A stretch of DNA of 64,000 bases from Alkalihalobacterium alkalinitrilicum (GCF_002019605.1 NZ_KV917368.1:1152997-1216996); one strand, 5' to 3'. Numbered from the stretch's first letter, positions 46,791 to 56,704 are shown. Numbers and translations are program-made. Notes: a model not told the origin generated them from the letters alone.

Positions 46791-47264
46791 ATGACACTAA
46801 AAACGAACATCGGGTATTTACTTCTGTTATTAGGAGTATTTTTCCTTGTTGCATGCGGCGAGCAAGGTACTACAGTGAGTACAGATACAAATAGTGAAGA
46901 AAATAGGCAAGAGGTTTCTGAAAAAGAAATTGCAAATCAAAAAGTGGATATGGTGAAGGATGATATCGAGGAGGAGTACATTGTCGCAGTGGCCAATGAA
47001 AGAGAAGAAACCCTTTCGATCATTTATTTTCCTGAAGAAAGACATGAAAAAATTCAGCTAGAAGGACAAGCACATAATCTAGAAATAAATAAGGAATCAC
47101 AATTATTATGGGTAACGATTAATCCACCCCATGGACATGGTGATGACGCTGGGCACAGACATAGCCACGACTCTGATGAAAACGAAGAACACGGTCATGA
47201 TGAGCACAAAGAAGAAAAAGTGGTCGCGTATGATTTACAGACGTTAGAAAAAGTCTTCGACTAG
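46791..47264 (+). CDS. His-rich lipoprotein, probably a truncated beta-propeller protein
   Basis: The 157-residue protein has a lipoprotein signal with lipobox LVAC near residue 22, an acidic linker, a YVTN-like opening blade (EYIVAVANEREETLSIIYF...NPLEI-like HNLEINKESQLLWVTIN) and an insertion rich in His, Asp and Glu (HGHGDDAGHRHSHDSDENEE) that could bind zinc or nickel. After the stop at 47264 another frame reads DVGSYPNGISVN, the typical next motif of a propeller blade, so the gene seems to have lost its frame and the rest of its repeats. Confidence 0.65.
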   Translation: MTLKTNIGYLLLLLGVFFLVACGEQGTTVSTDTNSEENRQEVSEKEIANQKVDMVKDDIEEEYIVAVANEREETLSIIYFPEERHEKIQLEGQAHNLEINKESQLLWVTINPPHGHGDDAGHRHSHDSDENEEHGHDEHKEEKVVAYDLQTLEKVFD

Positions 47265-47327
47265 ATGTTGGTTCTTACCCGAATGGTATTTCTGTCAATT
47301 AGCAGTATAGACCAATACCCGAAATTA

Positions 47328-47360
47328 ACAAAAGGCTTGAGGATTCTCAAGCCTTTTGTA
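47328..47360. terminator. Bidirectional terminator
   Basis: ACAAAAGGCTTGAG / CTCAAGCCTTTTGT hairpin with short loop between convergent genes. Confidence 0.82.
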
Positions 47361-47398
47361 TTGCAATAAATAGATGATACTTTAGATTATTTTAATTC

Positions 47399-49096
47399 TC
47401 AAAAAGCACCTGACCCACCACCGCCGCCACCAGTTCCACTACTCGAACTAGAGCTTCCACTGCTAGTCGTGCTTGCTGCTGATTGAGAAGCCGAATGAAA
47501 ATTTGAAGATGCCATAGGCCCAATGTAGACAAACGAAGACATATCTGCTGTTTGGTTATGGTCAACCGTTCGATGTGGTGGTGTGAAAGCTTTGGTTAAT
47601 TCTTCGTTTTTTTTCACTAATGATTTTTGATTTATTCCTAGTCCGTAAATATAAGCGCGCATTCGCTCATCTTCTGACCACTGTTCCCAATCTGATTGTG
47701 TAATCACGTTAAAACGGTTTCTAAACTCTTTCCATTCGTTAGCAATCCTCAAACCTTCATAAGTCTTAGGCATATACGCAATGGCGTAGATGATTGTGGT
47801 AAAGAACAATATGACGGTCGCAAGAAGTGGGCCAAACAGGCCAAAGATAGGGAATAGAATAATAAACGGAAGTAAGATTAAACTGGAAACACCAATGGCT
47901 ATTCGGTATTTTGATTTATTTTCATATAGAGAATATTCATTAACTTCTTTTCTTACAGCATGCATCCAACTCGTTTGAAACATAGAGTATTTATCATGAT
48001 TTTTCTTCTTTTTGGTATAGGATTTTAAATCGCTAAAACAAAACTCACCATTTCCACCCATTTTTTCAAACAACCAAGTGATTAACAATTTTTCATGCAA
48101 TAAATTAGTATTTCGTTCGATCAATTTAAAGCAGTGATCAGACACTTTTTTTACATAGCCCTGTCGTACCAAATCAAGTAACCCTGCAGCCATCGCTTGA
48201 GGGGGAAGCTGTTTATGGTTAGTAAAATAAATCGTAGCTGGTAAGCTTAACATTTGCTTGGGTAAGGACTTAAATATTGATCCTTCTCGTTGGATCGCTA
48301 ATCTTTTATTACGGACCTTGATCCAATCTTTAATGAAGAGAAGTAGTAGAATAATAGTAAAAACAGGAATCCCGATGTTGGCAATCGTAATTAAACTATC
48401 ACGTTTCGCAACACGTGATTCAGCTTTCATGATTAACTCTTCTTGTGCATTTAGAACTTCGTCTTTCATTAACTTATTTATGGGTTGACTACTGGTCAAA
48501 AATAGAGATTGATCATAAGCGACTCGGATGTCACCATTACTGCTACTTGGAACTGTACCATAATCAAATCGTACAGACCCATCAGGTTGAATCATTTCTT
48601 TATTAAAAGCCTCATCGTATCCAAAGGCAATGACGTCACTCGTTGGTTCTGGAGGATGAACCGTGATCGATAGTTTCTCGTAGGTTGATTGATTTCGTTT
48701 ATCGAAAAACGGCCAATAAAACTGTGCAATATCTTGATAGATCTCTACACCATTTTCAATCGTATAATGTAAAGTCACCATAATTATTTCATCTTTTCCT
48801 TGGCGGTGAACCCGGAATAGGTGGTCTTCATGATCAACGACTAATGTCTTTCCTCCTTCTGAAGCAGAAAATTGTGTAATGGCAGTACCTTCTTTAGGAA
48901 CAATTTCACGGATGATTCCATTAAATTCTCCATCGAATTCATATGTAAAAGTTTCTTCTACTTCAACAAGGCCGTTATCCTGAAGGTAAGCGTTAATGTC
49001 TACATTTGAAATCGAATAATCTACTGCAAAAATAGGGTAGGGGAATAACAAAAATAAGGCAAATATCATCACTGTACAAACCCATTTTTTCTTCAA
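47399..49096 (-). CDS. DUF2207-domain membrane protein
   Basis: About 565 residues. A signal-like helix (WVCTVMIFALFLLFPYPIFAV), an extracellular DUF2207 domain (YSISNVDINAYLQDNGLVEVEETFTYEFDGEFNGIIREI), one helix near residue 255, a cytoplasmic region, two more helices near 400-445 and a C-terminal Ser/Gly tail ending GGGGGGSGAF, which is diagnostic for the family. GAAGGTGA lies just before TTG 49096; the upstream in-frame GTG (49105) overlaps that site. The role is unknown. Confidence 0.82.
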   Translation of the reverse strand: MKKKWVCTVMIFALFLLFPYPIFAVDYSISNVDINAYLQDNGLVEVEETFTYEFDGEFNGIIREIVPKEGTAITQFSASEGGKTLVVDHEDHLFRVHRQGKDEIIMVTLHYTIENGVEIYQDIAQFYWPFFDKRNQSTYEKLSITVHPPEPTSDVIAFGYDEAFNKEMIQPDGSVRFDYGTVPSSSNGDIRVAYDQSLFLTSSQPINKLMKDEVLNAQEELIMKAESRVAKRDSLITIANIGIPVFTIILLLLFIKDWIKVRNKRLAIQREGSIFKSLPKQMLSLPATIYFTNHKQLPPQAMAAGLLDLVRQGYVKKVSDHCFKLIERNTNLLHEKLLITWLFEKMGGNGEFCFSDLKSYTKKKKNHDKYSMFQTSWMHAVRKEVNEYSLYENKSKYRIAIGVSSLILLPFIILFPIFGLFGPLLATVILFFTTIIYAIAYMPKTYEGLRIANEWKEFRNRFNVITQSDWEQWSEDERMRAYIYGLGINQKSLVKKNEELTKAFTPPHRTVDHNQTADMSSFVYIGPMASSNFHSASQSAASTTSSGSSSSSSGTGGGGGGSGAF

Positions 49097-49305
49097 ATAC
49101 GTCACCTTCTTTCAAATTAATATACGGTTGGTCCTGATATAAGTTTCAAAAATATCGGAAATAATCTTACTAAGATGTATAATTCTCACTTTGGGATTGA
49201 CAGTGCAAAAAATCTTATGGTATATTTATCTCGAATTAAAGATAATTTAAATCAAGATATCAAAAAGAAATATAATAGATTAGCCATATACTGGAGGAGA
49301 ACTAG

Positions 49306-50283
49306 ATGAACGAGCTAAAAGGATTACACCATGTAACAGCAATTACGAGTAGTGCGGAAAAGAACTATGAATTTTTTACGTATGTCTTAGGAATGCGTTT
49401 AGTTAAGAAAACGGTTAATCAAGATGATATTCAAACGTATCATTTATTTTTTGCAGACGATAGAGGGAATGCAGGAACCGATATGACGTTCTTCGATTTT
49501 CCTGGTATCCCTAAAGGAGTACACGGTACAAACGAAATATATAAAACATCATTCCGTGTACCTACCGATGCCGCTTTAGAATATTGGGTTAAACGTTTTG
49601 ATCGCTTAGACATAAAACATACAGGCATCAAAGAACAATTTGGTAAAAAGACACTATCTTTCGTTGATTTTGATGACCAGCATTATCAGTTGATCTCAGA
49701 TGAATGGAATAAAGGTGTGGAATCAGGTACCCCATGGCAAAAAGGACCGATTCCATTAGAATTTGCTATTACTGGTCTAGGACCACTTTTCGTCCGAGTA
49801 GCTAACATTGATTTCTTCAAAGAAATGCTAGAAAAAGTTCTATTGTTTAAAGAAATTGATCAAGATGGATCGTTCCACTTATTCGAAGTGGGGGAGGGAG
49901 GAAATGGCGCACAAGTAATAGTAGAATATAACGCTGTACTTCCTCCAGCTCGTCAAGGGTTTGGAACAGTTCACCATGCTGCTTTCCGAGTGGATGACCG
50001 TTCTGTTTTAGAGGAGTGGGATTCACGCTTACGTGGTTATGGGTTTCAAACATCTGGGTTTGTCGATCGTTTCTTTTTTGGTTCTTTATATTCAAGAGTC
50101 GCTCCACAAATTTTATTTGAATTTGCTACCGATGGTCCAGGGTTTATGGGTGACGAACCGTATGAAAACCTCGGCGAAAAATTATCGTTACCGCCATTTT
50201 TAGAACACAGACGAGAAGAAATTGAAAAATACGTGCGTCCAATCGATACCGTCCGAAGCACAAAAGAGTTTACAAAAGAGTAA
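49306..50283 (+). CDS. Ring-cleaving dioxygenase of the VOC/glyoxalase family (MhqO-type)
   Basis: The 325-residue protein has two vicinal-oxygen-chelate halves. LKGLHHVTAITSSAEKNYEFF holds the first metal His, FGTVHHAAFRVDDRSVLEEW the second, and ILFEFATDGPGF the Glu. Bacillus relatives (MhqA, MhqE, MhqO) act on hydroquinones and catechols and are induced by quinone stress. GGAGGAG precedes the ATG. It is transcribed alone here. Confidence 0.87.
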   Translation: MNELKGLHHVTAITSSAEKNYEFFTYVLGMRLVKKTVNQDDIQTYHLFFADDRGNAGTDMTFFDFPGIPKGVHGTNEIYKTSFRVPTDAALEYWVKRFDRLDIKHTGIKEQFGKKTLSFVDFDDQHYQLISDEWNKGVESGTPWQKGPIPLEFAITGLGPLFVRVANIDFFKEMLEKVLLFKEIDQDGSFHLFEVGEGGNGAQVIVEYNAVLPPARQGFGTVHHAAFRVDDRSVLEEWDSRLRGYGFQTSGFVDRFFFGSLYSRVAPQILFEFATDGPGFMGDEPYENLGEKLSLPPFLEHRREEIEKYVRPIDTVRSTKEFTKE

Positions 50284-50394
50284 ATCCTAAGAATTTTAAA
50301 GTTCGTATGAAGGGATAGCTATCAATTGTGATGGACTATCCCTTATTAGAAACGAACTCGCACTATATTCATTTATAGATCTACTTTAAGTCTA

Positions 50395-51594
50395 TTATTC
50401 TCTTATTATTTGATAGAGTTGCAACATCTCTTTTTGATTGAGAATTTTGGGTACTGGGTAAAGTGGATTGGCTTCTTTTAATGCTCGTTTTACCATTAGT
50501 GGAATGTCGGTATCTACTATGCCATTTACTTTTTTCGGTATATCCATATCATGGTTAAGTTTCTTAATAGCTTCTATAAATTTTCTTGCCTTTTGTGTCT
50601 TCGAATCATGTTCTTCTCCTATTCCGACTAGATCAGCTAATTCCGAGAGGTCGTTGCGAACTGAATCTCCATAATACTCCAGAACATAAGGTAGGATGAT
50701 CGCATTAGCTAAACCATGGGGGATCGAATAAAAACCACCGAGAGTGTGTGCAATAGCGTGAACATTACCAACATACGCACGAGTGAACGCCATACCTGCC
50801 AAATAGGACGCTCTCTGCATTTTTTTTCGTGCCTCAACATTTGTTCCGTTTGAATAAGCCTCATAGAGATTTTCAAAGATTAATTTTACTGCTTCTATAC
50901 TATATCGTCTTGTTTCATCCGTGTTACTTCGGCCAATATACGCTTCAATCGCATGAGTCAAAGCATCCATGCCCGTGGTTGACGTGATATGCTGCGGTAG
51001 GTTAATAGTAAGCATCGGATCAAGTACAGCCACATCAGGGATAAGTACGGTATCATTAATCGCATATTTTTCATGTGTCTTACTGTCAGATACGACCGCG
51101 GCAACTGTAGCTTCGCTTCCTGTACCAGATGTTGTTGGAACAACAAAAAGGGGAGGGGTCTCCTTTTTAACTTTTAATTGCCCTTTCATTTGTTCGATCG
51201 TTTTATCAGGTCTTGCAACACGTGCACCTACAGCTTTGGCACAATCGATTGGAGAACCACCACCAAAAGCTATAATGCACTCACAATTGTTTTCATAATA
51301 AATTTTTAATGCTTCTTCAATATTATCAATGGTTGGATTGGGTACTGTTTTGTCATATACAATGAAATTAACTTCTACTTCTTCTAAACCTTTTAGTAAC
51401 CCATTAATTAATCCGATATCTGTAATTCCTTTGTCTGTTATAATCAAAGCACAATTAATCTTTTTATTTTTAACTAGTTTCGAAAGTTCCTCTAAACTAT
51501 TCTCTCCCTCTATTAATTCAGGCTGACGCCAAGAGAGAAAACGAGAAACAAATTTATAAGTCCATTGATACATTCGACAATAAACTTGATACAT
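50395..51594 (-). CDS. Iron-containing alcohol dehydrogenase
   Basis: The 399-residue group III dehydrogenase has the NAD-binding AFGGGSPIDCAKAVG, VPTTSGTGSEAT and the metal-binding GMDALTHAIEAYIG and AHTLGGFYSIPHGLANA (Asp and three His). The first 30 residues before the domain are longer than usual, and an internal start is possible. The substrate cannot be told. It is about 33 to 37 percent like the second enzyme of this family at 56817 only by eye in the motifs, so the two are paralogues rather than copies. Confidence 0.85.
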   Translation of the reverse strand: MYQVYCRMYQWTYKFVSRFLSWRQPELIEGENSLEELSKLVKNKKINCALIITDKGITDIGLINGLLKGLEEVEVNFIVYDKTVPNPTIDNIEEALKIYYENNCECIIAFGGGSPIDCAKAVGARVARPDKTIEQMKGQLKVKKETPPLFVVPTTSGTGSEATVAAVVSDSKTHEKYAINDTVLIPDVAVLDPMLTINLPQHITSTTGMDALTHAIEAYIGRSNTDETRRYSIEAVKLIFENLYEAYSNGTNVEARKKMQRASYLAGMAFTRAYVGNVHAIAHTLGGFYSIPHGLANAIILPYVLEYYGDSVRNDLSELADLVGIGEEHDSKTQKARKFIEAIKKLNHDMDIPKKVNGIVDTDIPLMVKRALKEANPLYPVPKILNQKEMLQLYQIIRE

Positions 51595-51632
51595 AACAAT
51601 AGCTCCCTATTCCATAATATAATTGTCATTCC

Positions 51633-51805
51633 CATACCTTTTATCCCGCAACAACTGGCAGTAATACCCTCACTTCAAGACTTCGAGGAATCAAAGAAGG
51701 GTAAGTGGGGGATAGACTGCCAGTAAGTGCCCGATTGGTTTAACTAACCATCAGTGGGAGAAGAGGAAAACCTCCACTGATGGAAGTTTCACTTTATTAT
51801 ATTAA
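51633..51805 (-). repeat. Dispersed intergenic repeat, full copy (about 170 bp)
   Basis: On the minus strand the element begins AATAAAGTGAAACTTCCATC and ends near GTTGCGGGATAAAAGG. It folds into two strong hairpins: CCATCAGTGG...CCCACTGATGG, and CTGGCAGT...CCCCCACTT with AAGTGAGGG...ACTGCCAG. Other copies or pieces are at 7371, 22569 and 33060. No reading frame is conserved, so it is an RNA- or DNA-level element. Confidence 0.75.
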
Positions 51806-51896
51806 TACCTTTTTATGTTTGAAATTACAATATATTCTATAAATGATGAAGAGACTAATAAGAAAAACAGCTAATAATTTATGAATTTACAATAAA

Positions 51897-52112
51897 TTGG
51901 AGCCAGATAATAGTAAGGTAAATAAGGTGAATAGTATTAAAATACCTATTAATTTAGATGTTATTTGGCTTTTGTTTGCCGTAGGTTTTCAAAGGTTTAT
52001 GGAATTTTTTGTTAAAATAGTAGTAAGGGTTCTTGAACTAACGGAGCACTTGTTAGTTCAAGAAACTATCGAATTTATAAATAAAAATAAGCTTTTATGG
52101 GAGGAAAAATGA
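51897..52112 (+). CDS. Small protein translationally coupled to the N-acetyltransferase (uncertain)
   Basis: Up to 71 residues, starting at TTG 51897 or perhaps GTG 51927; neither has a strong ribosome binding site. It has one hydrophobic helix (IWLLFAVGFQRFMEFFVKIVVRVLEL) and a charged end. Its stop overlaps the next start as ATGA (52109-52112), which argues for real translation. I do not recognise a family. Confidence 0.35.
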   Translation: MEPDNSKVNKVNSIKIPINLDVIWLLFAVGFQRFMEFFVKIVVRVLELTEHLLVQETIEFINKNKLLWEEK

Positions 52113-52951
52113 CAAATATAAACAATAGCATTAAATATTTGAATTATCTTAATTTACAATTAGAGAAACCATCATATAAGTATTTAGAACAGATTTGTAA
52201 TGCACAATTAAATACATTTCCATTTGAAAATATCAGCAAACTACTATATTTTAGAAATCATAATTATAATAATTTTGAAATGCCTTCATTTGAGAAATTT
52301 ACTAAGAATTATAGCGAATACAACTTTGGAGGAACATGCTATATTTTAAACTCTAACTTAATGTTTTTGTTGAAGGAGTTAGGGTTTGATTGTTATCATG
52401 TTATGCTTGGAAATGAACACATGGGCATTATAGTAAAGATTGAGAATGAACGTTTTTATGTTGACTGTGGTGCTGCTGCTCCATTTTTTAAACCAGTTTG
52501 TTTTGAGAATGGTATCCAAAACATAACTCATTTTGGTAAGGATAAAGTATATTTATTATCAGTAGAGCCAAAAAGTAATAGATATAAATATGTTCGCTAT
52601 ACTAATGGTAAACAAAACGGCAAAACATGGCACTTTAATTCGCGACAAGAAGTTAAAGTTAGTGATTTTCATGAAGTGATAGAAAAATCGAATAAGCCTA
52701 ATGCCCTATTTATGTCTATTTTAAGATGCCAACTATATCAAACTGGTAAACAAAGAAGTGTTTCATTAGTAAATAATAAATTCGGTATTCGCTATTCTAG
52801 TGGTGAAACAGTTGTCAAGACATTATCATCAACAGAGGAAATTAGTAAAGTCCTTTTAGAAGAATTTAAGTTACCAAAGTTACCAGTAAAAGAAGCTATT
52901 GAAGTTTTAAAGACAATAAATATAGACATTTTTGCAGAAAATGCAAATTAG
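52109..52951 (+). CDS. Arylamine N-acetyltransferase-family protein, divergent
   Basis: About 280 residues from ATG 52109 after GGGAGG. The catalytic triad of the family is in order: Cys77 in FGGTCYILNSNLM, His104 in NEHMGIIVK and Asp119 in RFYVDCGAAAPF. The usual RGGxCxE reads FGGTCYI and VDVGFG reads VDCGAA, so substrate or acyl donor may differ from standard NATs. Its A/T content is higher than that of the neighbours, hinting at transfer. Cytoplasmic. Confidence 0.75.
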   Translation: MTNINNSIKYLNYLNLQLEKPSYKYLEQICNAQLNTFPFENISKLLYFRNHNYNNFEMPSFEKFTKNYSEYNFGGTCYILNSNLMFLLKELGFDCYHVMLGNEHMGIIVKIENERFYVDCGAAAPFFKPVCFENGIQNITHFGKDKVYLLSVEPKSNRYKYVRYTNGKQNGKTWHFNSRQEVKVSDFHEVIEKSNKPNALFMSILRCQLYQTGKQRSVSLVNNKFGIRYSSGETVVKTLSSTEEISKVLLEEFKLPKLPVKEAIEVLKTINIDIFAENAN

Positions 52952-53106
52952 ATATTCAACTAAAAGGTGCTTTGATGAAACAAGAAAAGTTTATACAAAG
53001 TGAAGTTTTTATATTATTTATCATTGTATAATGGAATTTTGTTTTGCATTTGTTAAAATATACTTTGAGCTATTTTTACATAACAACTATTGAAAAGGGT
53101 GTTTTC

Positions 53107-53754
53107 ATGGATTTTTTACAAACAAAACAATTAATACAAGAAAGAAGAAGTGTGCGAAAGTTCCAGGACAAGCCTGTAGACAAACAAGATATCATCGATA
53201 TTTTAGACTGTGCCAGATATGCACCTTCTGATACAAACTCACAAACTTGGGAGTTTATCGTTATAACGAATCAAGACAAAATTAAAGAGATTGAAGACAT
53301 GACATGGGCCGCTCTTCACGAAAAAGCACAAGAAGCGACAGAAAAAGGGCAGGAAAAACCTGCTAAACTTCTCGTTCGCTCTTTTGGTCCATATGCGACA
53401 GCGTTCTCTGAAGCGCCAGTTCTTATCGTCTGTTTAGCAACTCCTTATGAATCAAAATTTAAAGAAAAGATTTTTGATCCCATTGGATTTGTAGAAGATG
53501 CAGTCTGGACAGAAGAAGGAATTAAAAGTAGTTGTTTAGCTGCCCAAAATTTAATGTTAGCTGCTCATTCAAAAGGACTAGGTACTTGTCCAATGACAGG
53601 CCCTGTATTACTCGCACAAGACAAGCTTCGTAGTTACTTAAACATCGAAGAACACAAAGAAATCAATATGGTCATTTCTCTAGGTCATCCAAAAGATCAG
53701 CCAAAGAAAATGCCAAGAAAAGAAGTCGATGAAATCGTTACTATTATAGAGTAA
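53107..53754 (+). CDS. Nitroreductase-family protein
   Basis: About 215 residues from ATG 53107, after AAAGGGTG; the longer frame to 53044 lacks a site. QERRSVRKFQDKPVDKQDIIDILDCARYAPSDTNSQTWEFIVI and LGTCPMTGPVL are typical FMN-binding nitroreductase features. It likely reduces quinones or nitroaromatics with NAD(P)H. It is not closely similar to the YfkO-like protein at 10911. Confidence 0.83.
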   Translation: MDFLQTKQLIQERRSVRKFQDKPVDKQDIIDILDCARYAPSDTNSQTWEFIVITNQDKIKEIEDMTWAALHEKAQEATEKGQEKPAKLLVRSFGPYATAFSEAPVLIVCLATPYESKFKEKIFDPIGFVEDAVWTEEGIKSSCLAAQNLMLAAHSKGLGTCPMTGPVLLAQDKLRSYLNIEEHKEINMVISLGHPKDQPKKMPRKEVDEIVTIIE

Positions 53755-53839
53755 GGTTGCAATAGCCACAGTGAGATTCGTTCAAAAAATGATTTTTCAT
53801 GTAGAACAGCAAAACTATAAATATTTTAGGATATTCATC

Positions 53840-53868
53840 AAGGATGGTCATGTGACTATCCTTTTTTA
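53840..53868 (+). terminator. Rho-independent terminator
   Basis: AAGGATGGTCA / TGACTATCCTT stem (one G-T-type mismatch) followed by TTTTTATT. Confidence 0.7.
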
Positions 53869-54065
53869 TTATAAATTCCGACTTTTTAAAATTTTTATAC
53901 TGGTTGGAATAAAATTTTTCCAAAAGAAGAAGGGATAACATTAAATGAAGAGAAATAAATATAGTGGAAGTAAAATAGGTTTTACTGCCAATTGTCGCAA
54001 AGAAAATACTGAAAATTCAATTACCAGTAACAATAGTTAATATTTGAAAGGAGATGGAGAGAAAG

Positions 54066-55520
54066 ATGAACCAGACAGAATTGAAAACGCTTAAAAATTT
54101 TATTGGTGGAGAATGGGTAGAGTCTAAAACTGACAAAATAGATGAGGTTTATAATCCAGCCACAGGTGAGGCAATTGCGTACGTTCCTATCTCTACATAT
54201 GAAGATCTAGATTTAGCGGCAAAAACAGCGAAAATAGCCTTTAAGGAATGGAGAAACGTTCCTGTACCAAAAAGAGCACGTATCTTATTCCGCTACCAAC
54301 AACTTCTCATTGAGCATTGGGAAGAACTTGCTCAGCTCATTACAAAAGAGAATGGGAAAAGTTATGACGATGCTTACGGTGAAGTTCAGCGCGGGATCGA
54401 ATGTGTTGAATTTGCGGCAGGTGCCCCTACGTTGATGATGGGTGAACAACTTCCTGATATTGCAACTGGCATCGAATCCGGAATGTATCGTTATCCTATT
54501 GGTGTAGTAGGTGGGATTACACCGTTTAACTTCCCAATGATGGTTCCTTGTTGGATGTTCCCTTTAGCCATTGCTTGTGGAAATACATTTGTATTAAAAC
54601 CTTCGGAGCGAACGCCGCTTTTAGCCAATCGCTTAGCTGAATTATTTAAAGAAGCTGGTCTTCCAGATGGCGTATTAAATGTCGTTCATGGTGCTCATGA
54701 TGTTGTAAATGGGATCCTTACTCACAAAGATATTAAAGCGGTTTCATTTGTAGGTTCTCAACCTGTAGCTGAATATGTATATAAAACAGCTGCAGCAAAC
54801 GGAAAGAGAGTTCAAGCGTTAGCAGGAGCAAAGAACCATTCTATCGTCATGCCTGATGCTGATTTAGATAGTGCGGTTACTAACATAATTGGTGCAGCAT
54901 TCGGATCAGCAGGTGAACGTTGTATGGCATGCGCTGTAGTAGTAGCAGTTGGAGATGTTGCTGAAGAATTAATGATTAGGTTAAAAGCTGCAGCAGATGA
55001 TATCAAAATCGGCAACGGCATTAATAAAGATGTCACGTTAGGTCCTGTGATCCGTGATTCTCATAAAGAGAAAACGATTAATTATATCGAGATCGGTGAA
55101 AAAGAAGGAGCTAAATTAGTTCGTGATGGTCGTCAAGATGAAGTGTCTGAAGAAGGGTACTTCGTAGGCCCAACGATTTTCGATAATGTTAAGCCAGGAA
55201 TGAAAATATGGCAAGATGAAATTTTTGCACCAGTCTTATCGGTCGTTCGCGTTCAAGATCTTGATGAAGCGATCGAAATTGCCAACGAATCTGAATTTGC
55301 TAACGGAGCCTGCTTGTACACAGATAGTGCAAAAACAGTGAGGAAATTCCGTGAAGATATTGATGCTGGGATGCTTGGAGTTAACCTAGGGGTTCCTGCA
55401 CCGATGGCATTTTTCCCATTCTCAGGTTATAAAAATTCCTTCTATGGAGATCTCCATGCAAACGGAAAAGATGGTGTAGAATTTTATACACGAAAGAAAA
55501 TGCTTACAGCTCGGTACTAA
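54066..55520 (+). CDS. mmsA: CoA-acylating methylmalonate-semialdehyde dehydrogenase
   Basis: About 484 residues from ATG 54066 (the ATG at 54054 is too close to the upstream site). [11 protein letters not shown] at the start, [35 protein letters not shown] and the catalytic Cys286 in [11 protein letters not shown] are diagnostic. It turns methylmalonate semialdehyde into propionyl-CoA (or malonate semialdehyde into acetyl-CoA). Bacillus IolA is the same family. It heads an operon with a 3-hydroxyisobutyryl-CoA hydrolase, which points to valine rather than inositol breakdown. Confidence 0.9.
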   Translation: MNQTELKTLKNFIGGEWVESKTDKIDEVYNPATGEAIAYVPISTYEDLDLAAKTAKIAFKEWRNVPVPKRARILFRYQQLLIEHWEELAQLITKENGKSYDDAYGEVQRGIECVEFAAGAPTLMMGEQLPDIATGIESGMYRYPIGVVGGITPFNFPMMVPCWMFPLAIACGNTFVLKPSERTPLLANRLAELFKEAGLPDGVLNVVHGAHDVVNGILTHKDIKAVSFVGSQPVAEYVYKTAAANGKRVQALAGAKNHSIVMPDADLDSAVTNIIGAAFGSAGERCMACAVVVAVGDVAEELMIRLKAAADDIKIGNGINKDVTLGPVIRDSHKEKTINYIEIGEKEGAKLVRDGRQDEVSEEGYFVGPTIFDNVKPGMKIWQDEIFAPVLSVVRVQDLDEAIEIANESEFANGACLYTDSAKTVRKFREDIDAGMLGVNLGVPAPMAFFPFSGYKNSFYGDLHANGKDGVEFYTRKKMLTARY

Positions 55521-55609
55521 ACATAACAATACGTAGGGGAGGAACATGAAATATTATGCCGAGGAAAATTTCCTCCTCCTACGGAATAGACTTAAGAGGT
55601 GAAAGTTAA

Positions 55610-56704
55610 ATGAGTGATTCTAGTGTTTTATTTGAAGTAGAAAATAATGTGGGTTGGATCCGTTTAAACCGACCGAATGTAATTAATTCACTAAATGCAG
55701 AAATGGTTGATTTACTATCTCGTCAATTCCTAGAGTGGAAAGATGATCCTACCGTATCATTAGTTTGTGTTAGCGGTGAAGGAGCTAAAGGGCTATGTGC
55801 AGGCGGAGATATGAGGGCATTATATGATTTAAGAGACTCCAATGTATTAAGTCTTGCACGTGAGTTTTTCTCAAAAGAATATTCGATGGACATTATGATA
55901 CACGGATATCCAAAACCTGTTCTAGTCAATATGAATGGAATCGTAATGGGTGGTGGCGTTGGAATATCAGTCGGTGCCTCTCATAGAATTGTTACGGAAA
56001 AAACGAAGTGGGCGATGCCTGAGATGAATATCGGTTTCTACCCAGACGTCGGTGCAAGTTATTTTTTAAATCAGATGCCTGGATATACAGGTCGATATTT
56101 AGCACTAACTTCAGGAATTATTAAAGCAGCTGATGTTTTATACGCAGGTGCGGCTGACATTTATTTAAATAGTGAAGATTGGGAGAGTTTAACATCCGAT
56201 ATTGCAAGCACCGATTGGTCTACAACTGGAGTAGAAGAAAAGCTTACTACGATCTTACATAAATATAACCAACCAATCGATGTTGAACATTCAAGCCTAG
56301 CAAACAATCAAGAAAAAATAAATCAACATTTTTCCCATAATACAATGGAAAAAATTGTGGCATCTTTAGAAACAGAAGTGAAAAACGGGGATGAATGGGC
56401 GAAAGAAACGTTAGATATTTTGTTGTCAAAATCACCAACTTCTTTAAAAGTGACACTTCGACAGTTACAGCAAGGTGAAAACCAATCGATTGTTGATTGT
56501 TTCAAAATGGAATTTATTTTAGGGATGAATTTTATGAGCCTTCCAGATTTTTATGAAGGGGTACGTGCGGTCCTCGTTGATAAAGATCGCTCACCAAAAT
56601 GGAATCCTTCCCGCTTTGAAGACGTTACAGAAGAAGATGTCTTAAAATTCTTTAAGTGGGAAAATGACAACGATATTTTAAAAAAATTCGATGCATTGGC
56701 ATAA
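55610..56704 (+). CDS. 3-hydroxyisobutyryl-CoA hydrolase (enoyl-CoA hydratase/isomerase superfamily)
   Basis: The 364-residue protein is longer than enoyl-CoA hydratases (about 260) and fits HIBYL-CoA hydrolases. GWIRLNRPNVINSLNAEMV, GAKGLCAGGDMRALYDL, MNGIVMGGGVGISVGASHRI and MPEMNIGFYPDVGASYFL (catalytic Glu and Asp) are present. It releases free 3-hydroxyisobutyrate in valine catabolism. GAGGTGAAA precedes the ATG. It lies 89 bases after mmsA in one probable operon. Confidence 0.87.
   Translation: MSDSSVLFEVENNVGWIRLNRPNVINSLNAEMVDLLSRQFLEWKDDPTVSLVCVSGEGAKGLCAGGDMRALYDLRDSNVLSLAREFFSKEYSMDIMIHGYPKPVLVNMNGIVMGGGVGISVGASHRIVTEKTKWAMPEMNIGFYPDVGASYFLNQMPGYTGRYLALTSGIIKAADVLYAGAADIYLNSEDWESLTSDIASTDWSTTGVEEKLTTILHKYNQPIDVEHSSLANNQEKINQHFSHNTMEKIVASLETEVKNGDEWAKETLDILLSKSPTSLKVTLRQLQQGENQSIVDCFKMEFILGMNFMSLPDFYEGVRAVLVDKDRSPKWNPSRFEDVTEEDVLKFFKWENDNDILKKFDALA

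Noticed and set aside
47399-49096. The Gly/Ser-rich C terminus of the DUF2207 protein as a low-complexity artefact
   Set aside because: Such tails are typical for the family, so it is a normal feature.
53975-54000. Possible further piece of the dispersed repeat (ACTGCCAATTGTCGC)
   Set aside because: Only about 15 bases are similar and no flanking part of the element can be seen.
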